DNA of 64,000 bases from JAOUEA01 sp963821925 (GCA_963821925.1 CAWGFO010000011.1:124001-188000), one strand, 5' to 3'; shown: positions 24,889 to 33,166, counted from the first letter of the stretch. A program made the numbers and translations. Notes: generated by a model not told the origin, from the sequence alone.

Positions 24889-24965
24889 GCCGCGAGGGTG
24901 GGCTCCGCCGGGTCCTGACCGAGACCGCACGGCGTCGCCATAGGTGACCAGGGGTCACGGAACGG

Positions 24966-24995
24966 TTGTCGGAACCTCGACCTTCCCCTTAGGTT
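24966..24995 (+). promoter_or_regulatory. Promoter of the lysozyme-like gene leader
   Basis: TTGTCG at 24966-24971, an 18-bp spacer and TAGGTT at 24990-24995. Transcription would start near 25002, giving a leader of about 270 nt before the ATG at 25276. Confidence 0.4.
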
Positions 24996-25002
24996 TGAGG
25001 GG

Positions 25003-25275
25003 TCCGTTCCGGACCGTCCGGTCCGATCCTCCCCCGCACGTACGTGCGTCCCCACCTTCCCAGGGTGGTCGTCGTATGCCCGCGCGCGGGTGGAGCAGGG
25101 ATCCGAACGCCGGGACGGACAGTAGGTCACACAGATGAACCCCGACACCAGGAGGTGATGCGAAACACCCGCGACCTACCGCGTGGATGTCCGGAGGCGG
25201 CGAGCCGTTCTCGCGCCACCGGATCGTCACGAGCTCGGCGGCCAGCCGGCGCTCACCGCGGGGGTGAACAGACCC
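25003..25275 (+). ncRNA. Long structured 5' leader, candidate cis-regulatory RNA
   Basis: The 400-bp gap between ispH and the lysozyme-like gene holds no convincing protein gene but many complementary segments. GGTCCG-TTC-CGGACC is at 25001-25015. CGCACGTACGTGCG (25036-25049) and CCCGCGCGCGGG (25079-25090) are palindromes. A nested element has outer arms CGGACA (25116-25121) and TGTCCG (25188-25193), inner arms GTAGGTC (25122-25128) and GACCTAC (25173-25179), and an apical hairpin CACC-AGGA-GGTG (25146-25157) that encloses an AGGAGGTG ribosome-site sequence. A further stem with one bulge follows at about 25195-25217. I could not match it to the c-di-AMP riboswitch that often precedes actinobacterial wall hydrolases. 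Function unknown. Confidence 0.4.
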
Positions 25276-25719
25276 ATGTCCCGACTCAACCCGACGCGCC
25301 ACAACCTCCCCGTGGCGTTGCTCCTCACGGCACTCCTGCTCATCGTCCCCGCGGCCTCGGCCAGGGCCACCCCGCAGGAGAGCCGGTACAGCTGGGTCCC
25401 GCCGAAGATCTGCAAGATCGACTGGCGCAAGGGCACCTGGCACGTCAAGCAGCTGGTCCGATGCGCCGCCGACCACTGGAACGTCCCCGGCGGTGTTCAG
25501 ATGGCCCTCTACGTCGCGAACCGCGAGTCGCACTTCTTCCCGCGTGCGTACAACTCGTACTCGGGCGCGAGCGGTATCTATCAGCACCTGTCCAACTACT
25601 GGCCCGGCCGAGCCCACGCGTACGGCTTCAAGGGCTACTCCGCGTTCAACGCGCGCGCGAACATCATCGTGACGATGCGCATGGTGAAGCGGTACGGATG
25701 GGCGCCTTGGGGCTTCTAG
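25276..25719 (+). CDS. Secreted lysozyme-like (SLT-type) transglycosylase domain protein
   Basis: A 147-residue protein with an N-terminal signal peptide (hydrophobic PVALLLTALLLIVPAASARA, cleavage likely near residue 32). The mature part is a minimal lysozyme-like fold: VANRESHFFPRAYN carries the presumed catalytic Glu, and SGASGIYQHLSNYWP is the downstream motif of actinobacterial transglycosylase-like proteins. It ends at FNARANIIVTMRMVKRYGWAPWGF-type sequence, as such domains do, so it is complete. The ATG at 25276 follows CGGGGGTG by about 8 nt. Role inferred: peptidoglycan cleavage outside the membrane. The long structured leader suggests post-transcriptional control. Confidence 0.75.
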   Translation: MSRLNPTRHNLPVALLLTALLLIVPAASARATPQESRYSWVPPKICKIDWRKGTWHVKQLVRCAADHWNVPGGVQMALYVANRESHFFPRAYNSYSGASGIYQHLSNYWPGRAHAYGFKGYSAFNARANIIVTMRMVKRYGWAPWGF

Positions 25720-25731
25720 CCCGCTGACCGC

Positions 25732-26061
25732 CTAGCCGACCGGACCGCCCGGGCGGGGGAGCCCCGACACGAGCCCCCGGACCTCCTCGAGAGAGGTCGC
25801 CACCACGGTGGCCCCGGGCACGTCCCGGTCGGTGACGATCCGCATCCCCGGGAACCGCGCGGCGCAGAGCGCCACGAGCCGCTCGTACGGCCCGAACGCC
25901 ACGAGGATGTGCGGTCGCTCGGCGTCCACCTGGCCGAGCGCGTCGGTCTCGTTCGTCGCACCGGGCGCGAGCTCCCACTCGGCCGACACGGTTGCCTGCT
26001 TGAGGGCGGTCAGCGACGCCGCATCGGTCGCCACGCAGAGCACGGTCAGGGCCCGGCACAT
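25732..26061 (-). CDS. Small receiver-like protein of unknown function, downstream of corA
   Basis: A 109-residue soluble protein, starting 2 nt after the corA stop and therefore cotranscribed with it. It shows alternating beta-strands and helices (ALTVLCVATD, HILVAFGPY, MRIVTDRD, ATVVATSLEEVRGLV) that look like a receiver or Rossmann-type fold. The conserved phospho-acceptor aspartate of a true receiver is not evident: the second strand reads ILVAFGPY. It could be a degenerate response-regulator domain or an unrelated flavodoxin-like fold. Function unknown. Confidence 0.6.
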   Translation of the reverse strand: MCRALTVLCVATDAASLTALKQATVSAEWELAPGATNETDALGQVDAERPHILVAFGPYERLVALCAARFPGMRIVTDRDVPGATVVATSLEEVRGLVSGLPRPGGPVG

Positions 26062-26063
26062 CG

Positions 26064-27035
26064 CTAGAGCCAGTCCCGTTTCTTGAAGACGAGGTAGAGG
26101 GTCAGCGACGAGCCCGCCATCAGCACGAGCGCGAACGGATAGCCGAGTCCCCAACCGAGCTCGGGCATCTCCCTGAAGTTCATGCCGTAGATCCCGGCGA
26201 TCAGCGTGGGCACCAGCACGATACCGGCCCACCCCGTGAGCTTCTTCATCACCTCGTTCAACCGGTTCGCCGCCTGCGCCACCCTGACCTCGAGCAGCGA
26301 GGTCAGCACGTCGCGGATGTTGTCGGCGAGCTCCAGCACCCGCAGCGAGTGGTCCATGACGTCTCGGAAGTACGGCGTGAGCGCCGGGTTCGCGAGCGAC
26401 GGCTGCTCCTGGACCAGGTCCACTCCCTGGCGCAGCGGCATCGCGAACCGGCGCAGCCGCACCACCGCCCGCTTCAGGTGGAACAGACGCTCTTGGGTGC
26501 CCGGCGCCTCCCCCTCCCCGTCGTGCTCGCCGAAGACGAGGTCCTCCGCCTCGTCGACCAGATCCTCGAGCCGCTCGATCGCCGTCAGGTACCCGTCGAC
26601 GACCTCGTCGATCAGCACGTAGACGGCGAAGCCGGCCGACTGCAGTTCGGGTTGGCGCTCCCATCGGCGCACCACCTCGTCGTACGGGATGGACGGGTCG
26701 AACCGGAGCGTCACGAGGTAGCCCTCGCCGGCGAGCGCGTGCATCTCGGTGTCGCTGATCTCGCCGCCCTCGCTCACACCGACCGGACGCAGCACGATGA
26801 ACGCGTAGTCCTGGAAGAGCTCGATCTTCGTGCGCTGACGGCCCTTCGCCATGTCCTCGACCGTCAGCGGATGGATCCCGAACTGCGACGCGAGCCGCTC
26901 GAGGTCGCCTGCGGCCGGCGCGGTCACGTCGAGCCAGAGGAAGGCGCCGGGCTCGGCGGCCAGGCGAGCGCACGAATCGAGATCGACCGGTTCGTCCGTC
27001 CGCCGGCCGTCCCGATACAGGGTCGCGGTGATCAT
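26064..27035 (-). CDS. corA: CorA-family magnesium/cobalt transporter
   Basis: A 323-residue protein with a large cytoplasmic N-terminal domain and two C-terminal membrane helices. The signature GMN motif is in IAGIYGMNFREMPE near residue 293, at the outer mouth of the pore. The second helix FALVLMAGSSLTLYLVF ends in the basic KKRDWL tail. It forms a pentameric Mg2+ channel by family knowledge. A TAGGCT box ends 8 nt before the ATG. It is divergent from a GNAT gene with only 41 bp between start codons, and is followed by a small receiver-like gene. This is the second divalent-cation transport system in the window. Confidence 0.92.
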   Translation of the reverse strand: MITATLYRDGRRTDEPVDLDSCARLAAEPGAFLWLDVTAPAAGDLERLASQFGIHPLTVEDMAKGRQRTKIELFQDYAFIVLRPVGVSEGGEISDTEMHALAGEGYLVTLRFDPSIPYDEVVRRWERQPELQSAGFAVYVLIDEVVDGYLTAIERLEDLVDEAEDLVFGEHDGEGEAPGTQERLFHLKRAVVRLRRFAMPLRQGVDLVQEQPSLANPALTPYFRDVMDHSLRVLELADNIRDVLTSLLEVRVAQAANRLNEVMKKLTGWAGIVLVPTLIAGIYGMNFREMPELGWGLGYPFALVLMAGSSLTLYLVFKKRDWL

Positions 27036-27043
27036 CGGCCCAG

Positions 27044-27049
27044 AGCCTA
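27044..27049 (-). promoter_or_regulatory. -10 box of corA
   Basis: TAGGCT on the minus strand, 8-nt spacer to the ATG at 27035. The divergent GNAT -10 box is 15 bp away, so both promoters occupy a 41-bp intergenic region. Confidence 0.45.
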
Positions 27050-27064
27050 GCCGACGGCCGCCCC

Positions 27065-27070
27065 TAGACT
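27065..27070 (+). promoter_or_regulatory. -10 box of GNAT gene
   Basis: TAGACT with a 6-nt spacer to the ATG at 27077. Confidence 0.45.
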
Positions 27071-27076
27071 GACGCG

Positions 27077-27871
27077 ATGCCCGTTCCCGACCACGCCACG
27101 CGGTTCTGGCGCGCGCTCGACGCCTGCTTCGGACGCGTGCAGCCCACGTGGTGGGGTGCGGTCGTCACCGACGACCGGTATCCGGCGATCTGGGACGCGA
27201 ACTACGCCCGGATCGACGACGCCGGCGAGGATCTCCGCGCCGCCGACATCGAGGACGAGCTCCTGCCCGCGCTCGCGGCCGTGGGCACCGACGTGATGCA
27301 CGTGGTGAGCTTCGACCCCGACACCTGCGGGCCGTTGCTCGCCGAGCTCTCGACGCGGGGCCACCGCCTCACGTTCGACCTGGTGATGGACCTGGACGAC
27401 CCGTCCGCGGGCGCAGCGACCGGCGTCGTGGTCGATGAGCTCCCGCCCGGCGACGAGCTCTGGGACCGCGTCGCGGCCTCGATGACCCTCTTCGGCGTGG
27501 AGAGACGGACCGCGGTCGAGCAGCTCCGCAACATCGAGCGTGACGTGATGGCGCCCGCCGGCAAGCGGTGGTTCGGGGTCAGGGATGCAGGCGGCACGCT
27601 CGTGTCGCTCGGGGCCCTGCTCCTGCTCGACGGGGTGGGCTACCTCGACAACGTCGCGACGTTCCCCGAGGCGCGCGGGCAAGGGCTCGCCTCCGCGATC
27701 ACGACGCGGATCGTGCGGGAGGCGGACCTCGCAGGTGCCGGGCACGTCTGGCTGCTCGCCGATCCCGACGCCGCCACGACCGTGGCGATGTACGAACGGC
27801 TGGGGTTCCGCGGCGTGGGGCGTCTCGTCGCGACGCGCGGCCCGGTGCCGGCGTCGCGTCGACCGGACTGA
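27077..27871 (+). CDS. GNAT-family N-acetyltransferase
   Basis: A 264-residue soluble enzyme. The C-terminal half (about 130-255) holds the GNAT fold: strand YLDNVATFPEARGQGLASAI supplies the R/Q-x-x-G-x-G/A acetyl-CoA loop as ARGQGLAS, and YERLGFRGVGR is the usual C-terminal motif. The N-terminal 120 residues are less conserved and may be a degenerate second GNAT unit. The acceptor is unknown. It is divergent from corA and convergent with the mutT1-like gene. Confidence 0.75.
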   Translation: MPVPDHATRFWRALDACFGRVQPTWWGAVVTDDRYPAIWDANYARIDDAGEDLRAADIEDELLPALAAVGTDVMHVVSFDPDTCGPLLAELSTRGHRLTFDLVMDLDDPSAGAATGVVVDELPPGDELWDRVAASMTLFGVERRTAVEQLRNIERDVMAPAGKRWFGVRDAGGTLVSLGALLLLDGVGYLDNVATFPEARGQGLASAITTRIVREADLAGAGHVWLLADPDAATTVAMYERLGFRGVGRLVATRGPVPASRRPD

Positions 27872-27874
27872 ACG

Positions 27875-27889
27875 CGCCGGCGTCCGGCG
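27875..27889. terminator. Hairpin between convergent genes
   Basis: CGCCGG-CGT-CCGGCG, a perfect 6-bp stem with a 3-nt loop, 3 bp after the GNAT stop and 6 bp before the end of the mutT1-like gene. It could end transcripts from both sides, though no T-run is present. Confidence 0.35.
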
Positions 27890-27895
27890 GCAGGC

Positions 27896-28771
27896 TCAGA
27901 GAGGTGGGGCCTCGTAGCGCATCCGGGCCACCTCGCCGTCGGCTCCGCGCTCGAGCACCCAGGTCGAGCCCTTCTTCCAGTCGCGGTCCGTCACGATCCT
28001 GGCCCCGGAGGCGGCGAGGTGCTCGACGAGCGCCGGGATCACGTCCCCGTGGCTGCAGAGGATCGTGGGCGCATCGGCGACCCGCGCGAGCAGGTCGAGC
28101 ACGGCGGTGACGGGTGCGGCCTCGACGAGCGCGTCGTCGGTCTCGAGGCCGACCCGGCGTTCGAGCGCGAGCGGGCGCACGGTCTGCACGCAGCGGACGT
28201 ACGGGCTCGTGACGATGCGCTCCACCACGCGGTCGCGGAACGCGTCGACGAGCGCGTCCGCCTGGCGGCGGCCCTTCTTCGTGAGCGGCCGGAGCCGGTC
28301 GTCCTCGGTCCACTGCGCCCGGTCGCCCGCCTTGGCGTGCCGCACGAGGTAGACCGGCTGCCCCGGCGGCAGGAGGCGCCGCAGCGCCCTGATCAACGCG
28401 CGGTCGTGGTCGTAGGTCAGCAGGGCCTCGGCGCCGCCGAACGTGGTCCAGCGGAGATCGTCGACCTCGTCCCCCGGGAGGAACGCCCCGTCCTCGGGGT
28501 GCATCACCCAGTATCGAACGACCTTAGGCCGGCCGAGGTGGTCCAGGTAGCGGATCGTCGGGAGCTCCGCATCGAGCGCGGCGCGCAGGCCGGTCTCCTC
28601 CTCGACCTCACGCAGGGCGGTGTCCTCGTCGGCCTCGCCGTCGTCGGCCTTGCCCTTGGGGAACGACCAGTCGTCGTACCGCGGGCGATGCACGACGGCC
28701 ACTCGCACGAGGCCTGTTTCATCCGGCCGGACCAGGAGCCCTCCCGCCGCGCGCACGACCCCGACGCTCAA
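27896..28771 (-). CDS. MutT1-like NUDIX hydrolase fused to a histidine phosphatase
   Basis: A 291-residue two-domain enzyme. The N-terminal NUDIX box is complete at about residues 40-62 (GKADDGEADEDTALREVEEE, then TGL). The C-terminal histidine phosphatase domain begins VYLVRHAKAGD with H145 as the phospho-acceptor, then SHGDVIPALVEHL and KKGSTWVLERG. The arrangement matches mycobacterial MutT1, which hydrolyses 8-oxo-(d)GTP and diadenosine polyphosphates. The start is uncertain: TTG at 28771 overlaps the upstream stop by TTGA, and an ATG at 28810 would add 13 residues. It is the third gene of the ppk1-CYTH/CHAD operon. Confidence 0.8.
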   Translation of the reverse strand: MSVGVVRAAGGLLVRPDETGLVRVAVVHRPRYDDWSFPKGKADDGEADEDTALREVEEETGLRAALDAELPTIRYLDHLGRPKVVRYWVMHPEDGAFLPGDEVDDLRWTTFGGAEALLTYDHDRALIRALRRLLPPGQPVYLVRHAKAGDRAQWTEDDRLRPLTKKGRRQADALVDAFRDRVVERIVTSPYVRCVQTVRPLALERRVGLETDDALVEAAPVTAVLDLLARVADAPTILCSHGDVIPALVEHLAASGARIVTDRDWKKGSTWVLERGADGEVARMRYEAPPL

Positions 28772-30264
28772 GCCCAGAACCTCAGCTTGCGACGGTCGAG
28801 GCGCGCCCATACGTCGCGCCACTCGTCCCGGGTCTCGCGCGCGATCGCCTGTTGGAGGCCCGCGAGCTCGCCCGCGACGAACGCGGTGCCGGCGGCGGCA
28901 CGGCCCGCCTCGTCCCGGAGCCACGCCGACGCGATCACCGCATCCTGGTGCCGGCCGAGCACGGTCTGCAGCTCGGCGGCCGCCTCGCCGAACCGGCGTG
29001 CCGGCTTGCCGAACGCGGGGATCAGCGCCTCCGCCGCGTACCGGGCGCGCTTGGCACGGATCCGGATCTCGTGCAGGTCGGCGTCGGCGGGGAAGGTGCC
29101 CGCGGCCGAGGCCGAGTGCTCGAGATGCTTCCATGGACGCTCCATCAACGGGCCCAGGGATCGGGCGGGGCGCCCCGCGACCTCGGGCAGCACCGCCGGT
29201 GTGTGGGCGGCCACGACGAGGTCGTCCAGCAGGGTCAGGTAGCGCCGCGACCGCATCGCGGCGAGCAACGCGTCCTGGAACCCCGCACGCTGCCGACGGA
29301 GGCGGTCGATCAGCCGCGCCGCCACCGGCTCGTCGCGCTCCTGGAGGCTCGCGGCCGCCGTGGCCAGGACGTCCATCAGGACGTCCGCGTCCCGCGCGGT
29401 CCCGAGCACGTCCGCGTATCTGGCCAACTCGCCGCGGAGCCGGCCGGCCCAGGCCGGATCGAGCACCGGGCCGAAGGTCCGCAGGTCCGAGCGGAGGCGG
29501 CGCGTGGCGACCCGGGCCTGGTGGACGCCTTCGGGATCCTCGGCCAGCCGAACCTCGGGATCGTGCACGATCATCCGCGTCACCGACGCCCGCAGGGCCG
29601 ACCCCACGAGGTCACCTACCGAAGGGTCGGCGCCGGGCTTCGTCTCGCCGATCTCGGGCGAGAGGCCCGCCACGCGATCCCCCAACGCACGCGCGTACTT
29701 CGCGATCGGTGGGTCGACCGGGCGCGCCCCCGCGCGCTCGAGCTCCGCCAGCGCCGAGGGCAGGAGCCCCTCGGGCGCCGCCTCGGCGAGCTCGACCTCG
29801 ACCTCGCGGAACCGAGACACCTCGCGACGTCCGTCGAGGACGGACACGACATCGTCGACGACCTCGCCGACGTCACGGCCCTCGGTGTCCACCAGGCCGA
29901 TACGGGTGCGCTCGGTTCGCAGCCGAACGACCGCGGCGAGCGGGGCCGTCCGCACGAACGCCCGCACGAGATCGACCGCCGCCGCCGGGGGGCGACCCGA
30001 GGGACCGTCGAAACGACGTTCGTCGCGGATCAGCAGCACCCCGTCGCGGGCCGGCGGGAGCTTCACCGTCCACCCTTGACCCTCGCGGAAACGGAGGCTG
30101 CAGCTCCACCTCGCCAGCCGGAGATCCGGGGTGTCCAGGTACGCCGTCCCGTACGTCTCCCATACGGGGTCGGCCCGTGCCACGATGCGACCCGGCAGCC
30201 CTTCCATCGGCGGGAGGACGAACCCCTCGGGGACCGACAGCTTCGCCTCGCGCTCGCTGGTCAC
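28768..30264 (-). CDS. CYTH-CHAD domain protein (triphosphate/polyphosphate binding)
   Basis: A 498-residue soluble protein. The CYTH domain covers about 1-200 and opens with the ExExK signature as EREAK (residues 4-8), which binds metal and triphosphate. The helical CHAD domain covers about 215-490 and contains VHQARVATRRLRSDLRTFGP and LHEIRIRAKRARYAAEAL, rich in conserved His, Arg and Lys. CHAD domains bind inorganic polyphosphate and target polyphosphate granules. The GTG start overlaps the ppk1 stop by 4 nt (GTGA), so the two are translationally coupled. I infer a role in polyphosphate handling, perhaps as a triphosphatase. The enzymatic substrate is not proven. Confidence 0.88.
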   Translation of the reverse strand: MTSEREAKLSVPEGFVLPPMEGLPGRIVARADPVWETYGTAYLDTPDLRLARWSCSLRFREGQGWTVKLPPARDGVLLIRDERRFDGPSGRPPAAAVDLVRAFVRTAPLAAVVRLRTERTRIGLVDTEGRDVGEVVDDVVSVLDGRREVSRFREVEVELAEAAPEGLLPSALAELERAGARPVDPPIAKYARALGDRVAGLSPEIGETKPGADPSVGDLVGSALRASVTRMIVHDPEVRLAEDPEGVHQARVATRRLRSDLRTFGPVLDPAWAGRLRGELARYADVLGTARDADVLMDVLATAAASLQERDEPVAARLIDRLRRQRAGFQDALLAAMRSRRYLTLLDDLVVAAHTPAVLPEVAGRPARSLGPLMERPWKHLEHSASAAGTFPADADLHEIRIRAKRARYAAEALIPAFGKPARRFGEAAAELQTVLGRHQDAVIASAWLRDEAGRAAAGTAFVAGELAGLQQAIARETRDEWRDVWARLDRRKLRFWA

Positions 30265-32330
30265 CGCTCGCCCCGGGACCGTTCCCCCGCGATCTCCATG
30301 AGGCGCTGATGCGTGTTCACCCCGCGCTCGGTGGGGATCTTCGACCAGGTGCCCTCCGGGCCGAGCTCCCACGCCAAGACGTCGTCGGACAGGTTCACAT
30401 CGATGATGTCGTCGAGCCGGGAGGTCAGATGAGGATCGCTCACCGGCGTGAGGGCCTCCACGCGACGGTCGAGGTTGCGCGGCATCAGGTCGGCCGACCC
30501 GATGTAGTAGTCGTGCCCGCGCGCGTGACTGCCGAACCGGAAGATCCGGGAGTGCTCGAGGAAGCGCCCCACGACCGAGCGCACGCGGATGTCGTCGGAG
30601 AGGCCGGGGACGCCTGGGCGCAGGCAACAGATGCCCCTCACGATCAGATCGATGCGCGTTCCCGCCTGCGACGCCTGATACAGGGCGTCGATCATGTCCG
30701 GGTCGACGAGGCTGTTCATCTTCAGGGTGATCGTGCCGTCGGGCTGTTCGGCCTCGCGCAGGATCAGCTCGTGGATCCGCTGCCGGAGGGTGACGGGGGC
30801 CACGAGCAGCCGGCGGTATTCCCGCTGACGGCTGTATCCCGTGAGCAGGTTGAACAGATCGGTCAGGTCCGCGCCGATCGAGTGGTCGGCGGTGAGCAGC
30901 CCGAGGTCCTCGTAGAGCCGGGCCGTGCTCGGGTTGTAGTTGCCGGTGCCGATGTGCGCGTACCGGCGGATCCCCTCGGCCTCCCGCCGTACGATCAGGC
31001 ACGTCTTGGCGTGGGTCTTCAGGCCGACCACGCCGTAGACCACGTGCACGCCCGCCTGCTCCAGCGCACGGGCCCACGTGATGTTCGCCTGCTCGTCGAA
31101 CCGCGCCTTCAGCTCGACGAGGGCCACCACCTGCTTGCCGCCCTCCGCCGCGCGGATCAGCGAGCGGATGATCGGGCTGTCGGCCGAGGTCCGGTACAGG
31201 CTCTGCTTGATCGCGAGCACGGCCGGATCACGTGCCGCCTGTCCGACGAACGCCTCGACCGAGGTCGCGAAGGAGTCGTACGGGTGGTGCACCAGCACGT
31301 CGCCGTTGCGCAGGATCCGGAAGAGGTCGGGCGCCTCGTCGAGCGCGGTGAGACGTGGCTGGGTGATCGGCGTCCACGGCTCTTCCTTCAGGTCCGGCCG
31401 ATCGAGGGCGACCAACGACCAGAGACCGCTGAGGTCGATCAACCCGCGGGTGACGTAGACCTCGCTCTCCGCAAGATCGAGCTCGCGCATCAGGAGGGCG
31501 TGCACCTCGGGCGTCATCGTGTCGTCGATCTCGAGGCGCACCGGGCTCGCGCCACGCCGCCGCCGCTGCAGCACGTCCTCGATCGCGGCCAGCAGGTCCT
31601 CTGCCTCGTCCTCCTCGACCTCCACGTCGGCGTCGCGGGTCACGCGGAACAGATGGTGGGTGACGATCTCCATGCCGGGGAACAGCACGTCGAGGTGGGC
31701 GGCGATCACGTCGCCGACCGGGATGAACCGCTCGTCGTCGAGCTGCTGGAACCGCGGCAGGAGCGGCGGCACCTTCACGCGCGCGAATCGGCGCACGCCG
31801 GTCATCGGGTCCCGCACCACCGCGGCGAGGTTCAGCGACAGGCTGGACACGTACGGGAAGGGGTGTGCCGGGTCGACCGACAGCGGCGTCAGCACGGGGA
31901 AGATCTGCTCGGTGAACCGGGACGACATCGTCGCGCGGTCCTCCTCGTCCAGCTGATCCCAGGTCACGATGCGGATCCCCGCCTTGTCGAGCATCGGCAT
32001 CAGTTCGTCGAGGACGACCCGGTCGACCCGCGCCAGGAGCCCGCGGACGCGGGCGTCGATCGCCTCGACCTGTTCGCCGGGCGTCATGCCCTCGGGGGTC
32101 GAGGCCCCGACGCCGGCGTCGACCTGCTCGAGGAGGCCGGACACCCGAACCTGGAAGAACTCGTCGAGGTTCTGCGAGAAGATCGCGAGGAACTTCACGC
32201 GCTCGAGCAGGGGGAGGGAGGCATCTTCCGCGAGCGCGAGCACGCGGGCATTGAAGTCGAGCCACGACAGCTCACGGTTGAGATACCGGGATCCCGGTTC
32301 GGCGAGCACGGGCATCAGGGAAGGCGTCAT
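30261..32330 (-). CDS. ppk1: Polyphosphate kinase 1
   Basis: A 689-residue enzyme, the usual length, that reversibly polymerises the gamma phosphate of ATP into polyphosphate. The N-terminal domain opens YLNRELSWLDFNARVLALAE. The autophosphorylated histidine lies in RRYAHIGTGNYNP, and the second catalytic histidine in GSHARGHDYYIGSADLMPRN. The ATG at 32330 is chosen from length and homology; a TACGAT box at 32380-32385 would give a leader of about 45 nt. It leads the operon with CYTH-CHAD and mutT1-like genes, and is divergent from a DUF47 gene of the phosphate system. Confidence 0.93.
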   Translation of the reverse strand: MTPSLMPVLAEPGSRYLNRELSWLDFNARVLALAEDASLPLLERVKFLAIFSQNLDEFFQVRVSGLLEQVDAGVGASTPEGMTPGEQVEAIDARVRGLLARVDRVVLDELMPMLDKAGIRIVTWDQLDEEDRATMSSRFTEQIFPVLTPLSVDPAHPFPYVSSLSLNLAAVVRDPMTGVRRFARVKVPPLLPRFQQLDDERFIPVGDVIAAHLDVLFPGMEIVTHHLFRVTRDADVEVEEDEAEDLLAAIEDVLQRRRRGASPVRLEIDDTMTPEVHALLMRELDLAESEVYVTRGLIDLSGLWSLVALDRPDLKEEPWTPITQPRLTALDEAPDLFRILRNGDVLVHHPYDSFATSVEAFVGQAARDPAVLAIKQSLYRTSADSPIIRSLIRAAEGGKQVVALVELKARFDEQANITWARALEQAGVHVVYGVVGLKTHAKTCLIVRREAEGIRRYAHIGTGNYNPSTARLYEDLGLLTADHSIGADLTDLFNLLTGYSRQREYRRLLVAPVTLRQRIHELILREAEQPDGTITLKMNSLVDPDMIDALYQASQAGTRIDLIVRGICCLRPGVPGLSDDIRVRSVVGRFLEHSRIFRFGSHARGHDYYIGSADLMPRNLDRRVEALTPVSDPHLTSRLDDIIDVNLSDDVLAWELGPEGTWSKIPTERGVNTHQRLMEIAGERSRGER

Positions 32331-32379
32331 GGCGTTCGGGCGCAACTCATCCGCACCCGGAGGGTCCGTGTGCCACTCC

Positions 32380-32385
32380 ATCGTA
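32380..32385 (-). promoter_or_regulatory. Candidate -10 box of the ppk1 operon
   Basis: TACGAT on the minus strand, about 50 nt upstream of the ppk1 ATG. No PHO-box repeats are visible nearby, unlike pstS and DUF47-pit. Confidence 0.3.
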
Positions 32386-32484
32386 GGGACACGCGGGGGG
32401 GCCCGCAACCGGCCGTTCGGTCCCTTCGCGCGTGGGGCCGCCCCGGCGGTCCGATCCGACCCCTGCAGGCGGCACCGGACGCGG

Positions 32485-32490
32485 TACCCT
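32485..32490 (+). promoter_or_regulatory. Candidate -10 box of the first DUF47 gene
   Basis: TACCCT, 52 nt before the GTG at 32543, which has its own AAAGGGGA ribosome site. This transcript would have a normal leader. Confidence 0.3.
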
Positions 32491-32542
32491 GTCGCCGCAC
32501 GCACCGTGGACACCGAGATCCGTCAGGTCGAAAGGGGAACCC

Positions 32543-33166
32543 GTGAAGCTCAAGGTCTCGCAGCGACCGGAGGCGTTCTTCGACCTGTTCGAGGAGTCCG
32601 GTGCGAACCTGTCCGCGGCGACGGGTGACCTCCGTGGGCTCGTCCACGAGTACGAGCACGTCGAGCTCAAGGCCCGGCGGATCGCCGAGCGGGAGCACAC
32701 CGGCGACGAGGTGACGCACGCGATCATCCGCCTGTTGAACACGACGTTCGTGACCCCGATGGACCGCGAGGACATCTACACGCTGGCCACCGCGCTCGAC
32801 GACGTGATGGACGAGGTCGACGCGGCCGCCGACCTGTTCGTCCTCCACCACATCGAGGCGCCGCTCCCGGAGATGCGGTCGCAGGCCGACGTGCTCCACC
32901 GGGCCGCCGAGCAGACCGAGGCCGCGTTGAAGGCGTTCCGGAACCTGAAGCGTGACGAGCTCGAGCCGTACTGGGTCGAGATCAACAGCCTGGAGAACGA
33001 GGGCGACCAGCTCTACCGGCGCGCCGTCGCCGACCTGTTCTCCGGCGATCACCGCGCGATGGACGTCCTCCGCTGGAAGGAAGTGATCGAATCCTTCGAG
33101 GAGGCGCTCGACGGGCTCGAGAACGTCGCGAACGTGATCGAGTCGGTGGTCCTCAAGCACGCCTGA
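32543..33166 (+). CDS. DUF47 (PhoU-like) protein, copy 1
   Basis: A 207-residue all-helical protein of the DUF47 family, related to PhoU and usually paired with PiT phosphate transporters. It reads PEAFFDLFEESGANLSA at the start and has HTGDEVTHAIIRLLNTTFVTP and DREDIYTLATALDDVMDEVD in the middle, with D/E-rich metal-binding positions. The GTG start has AAAGGGGA about 5 nt upstream. It stands alone on the plus strand between the ppk1 and pit operons, and its neighbours suggest control of phosphate flux. Copy 2 lies at 34431-35048 and shares the NTTFVTP and LESVVLK motifs. Confidence 0.85.
   Translation: MKLKVSQRPEAFFDLFEESGANLSAATGDLRGLVHEYEHVELKARRIAEREHTGDEVTHAIIRLLNTTFVTPMDREDIYTLATALDDVMDEVDAAADLFVLHHIEAPLPEMRSQADVLHRAAEQTEAALKAFRNLKRDELEPYWVEINSLENEGDQLYRRAVADLFSGDHRAMDVLRWKEVIESFEEALDGLENVANVIESVVLKHA

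Noticed and set aside
24944..25138. 64-residue plus-strand frame in the ispH/lysozyme gap
   Set aside because: Low-complexity Arg/Pro/Ser product, no ribosome site, and it spans the promoter and hairpins of the leader.
25003..25275. c-di-AMP (ydaO) riboswitch in the leader of the lysozyme-like gene
   Set aside because: The location fits, but I could not find the conserved GGGGGACCC / GGGGUGAA / CCGAACCCGUCAGCU blocks. It is kept only as an unclassified structured leader.
25158..25275. ATG directly after AGGAGGTG at 25150-25157 as the start of a gene
   Set aside because: The spacing is too short, and the frame runs out of phase through the lysozyme-like gene with an Arg/Pro-rich product. The sequence lies in a hairpin instead.
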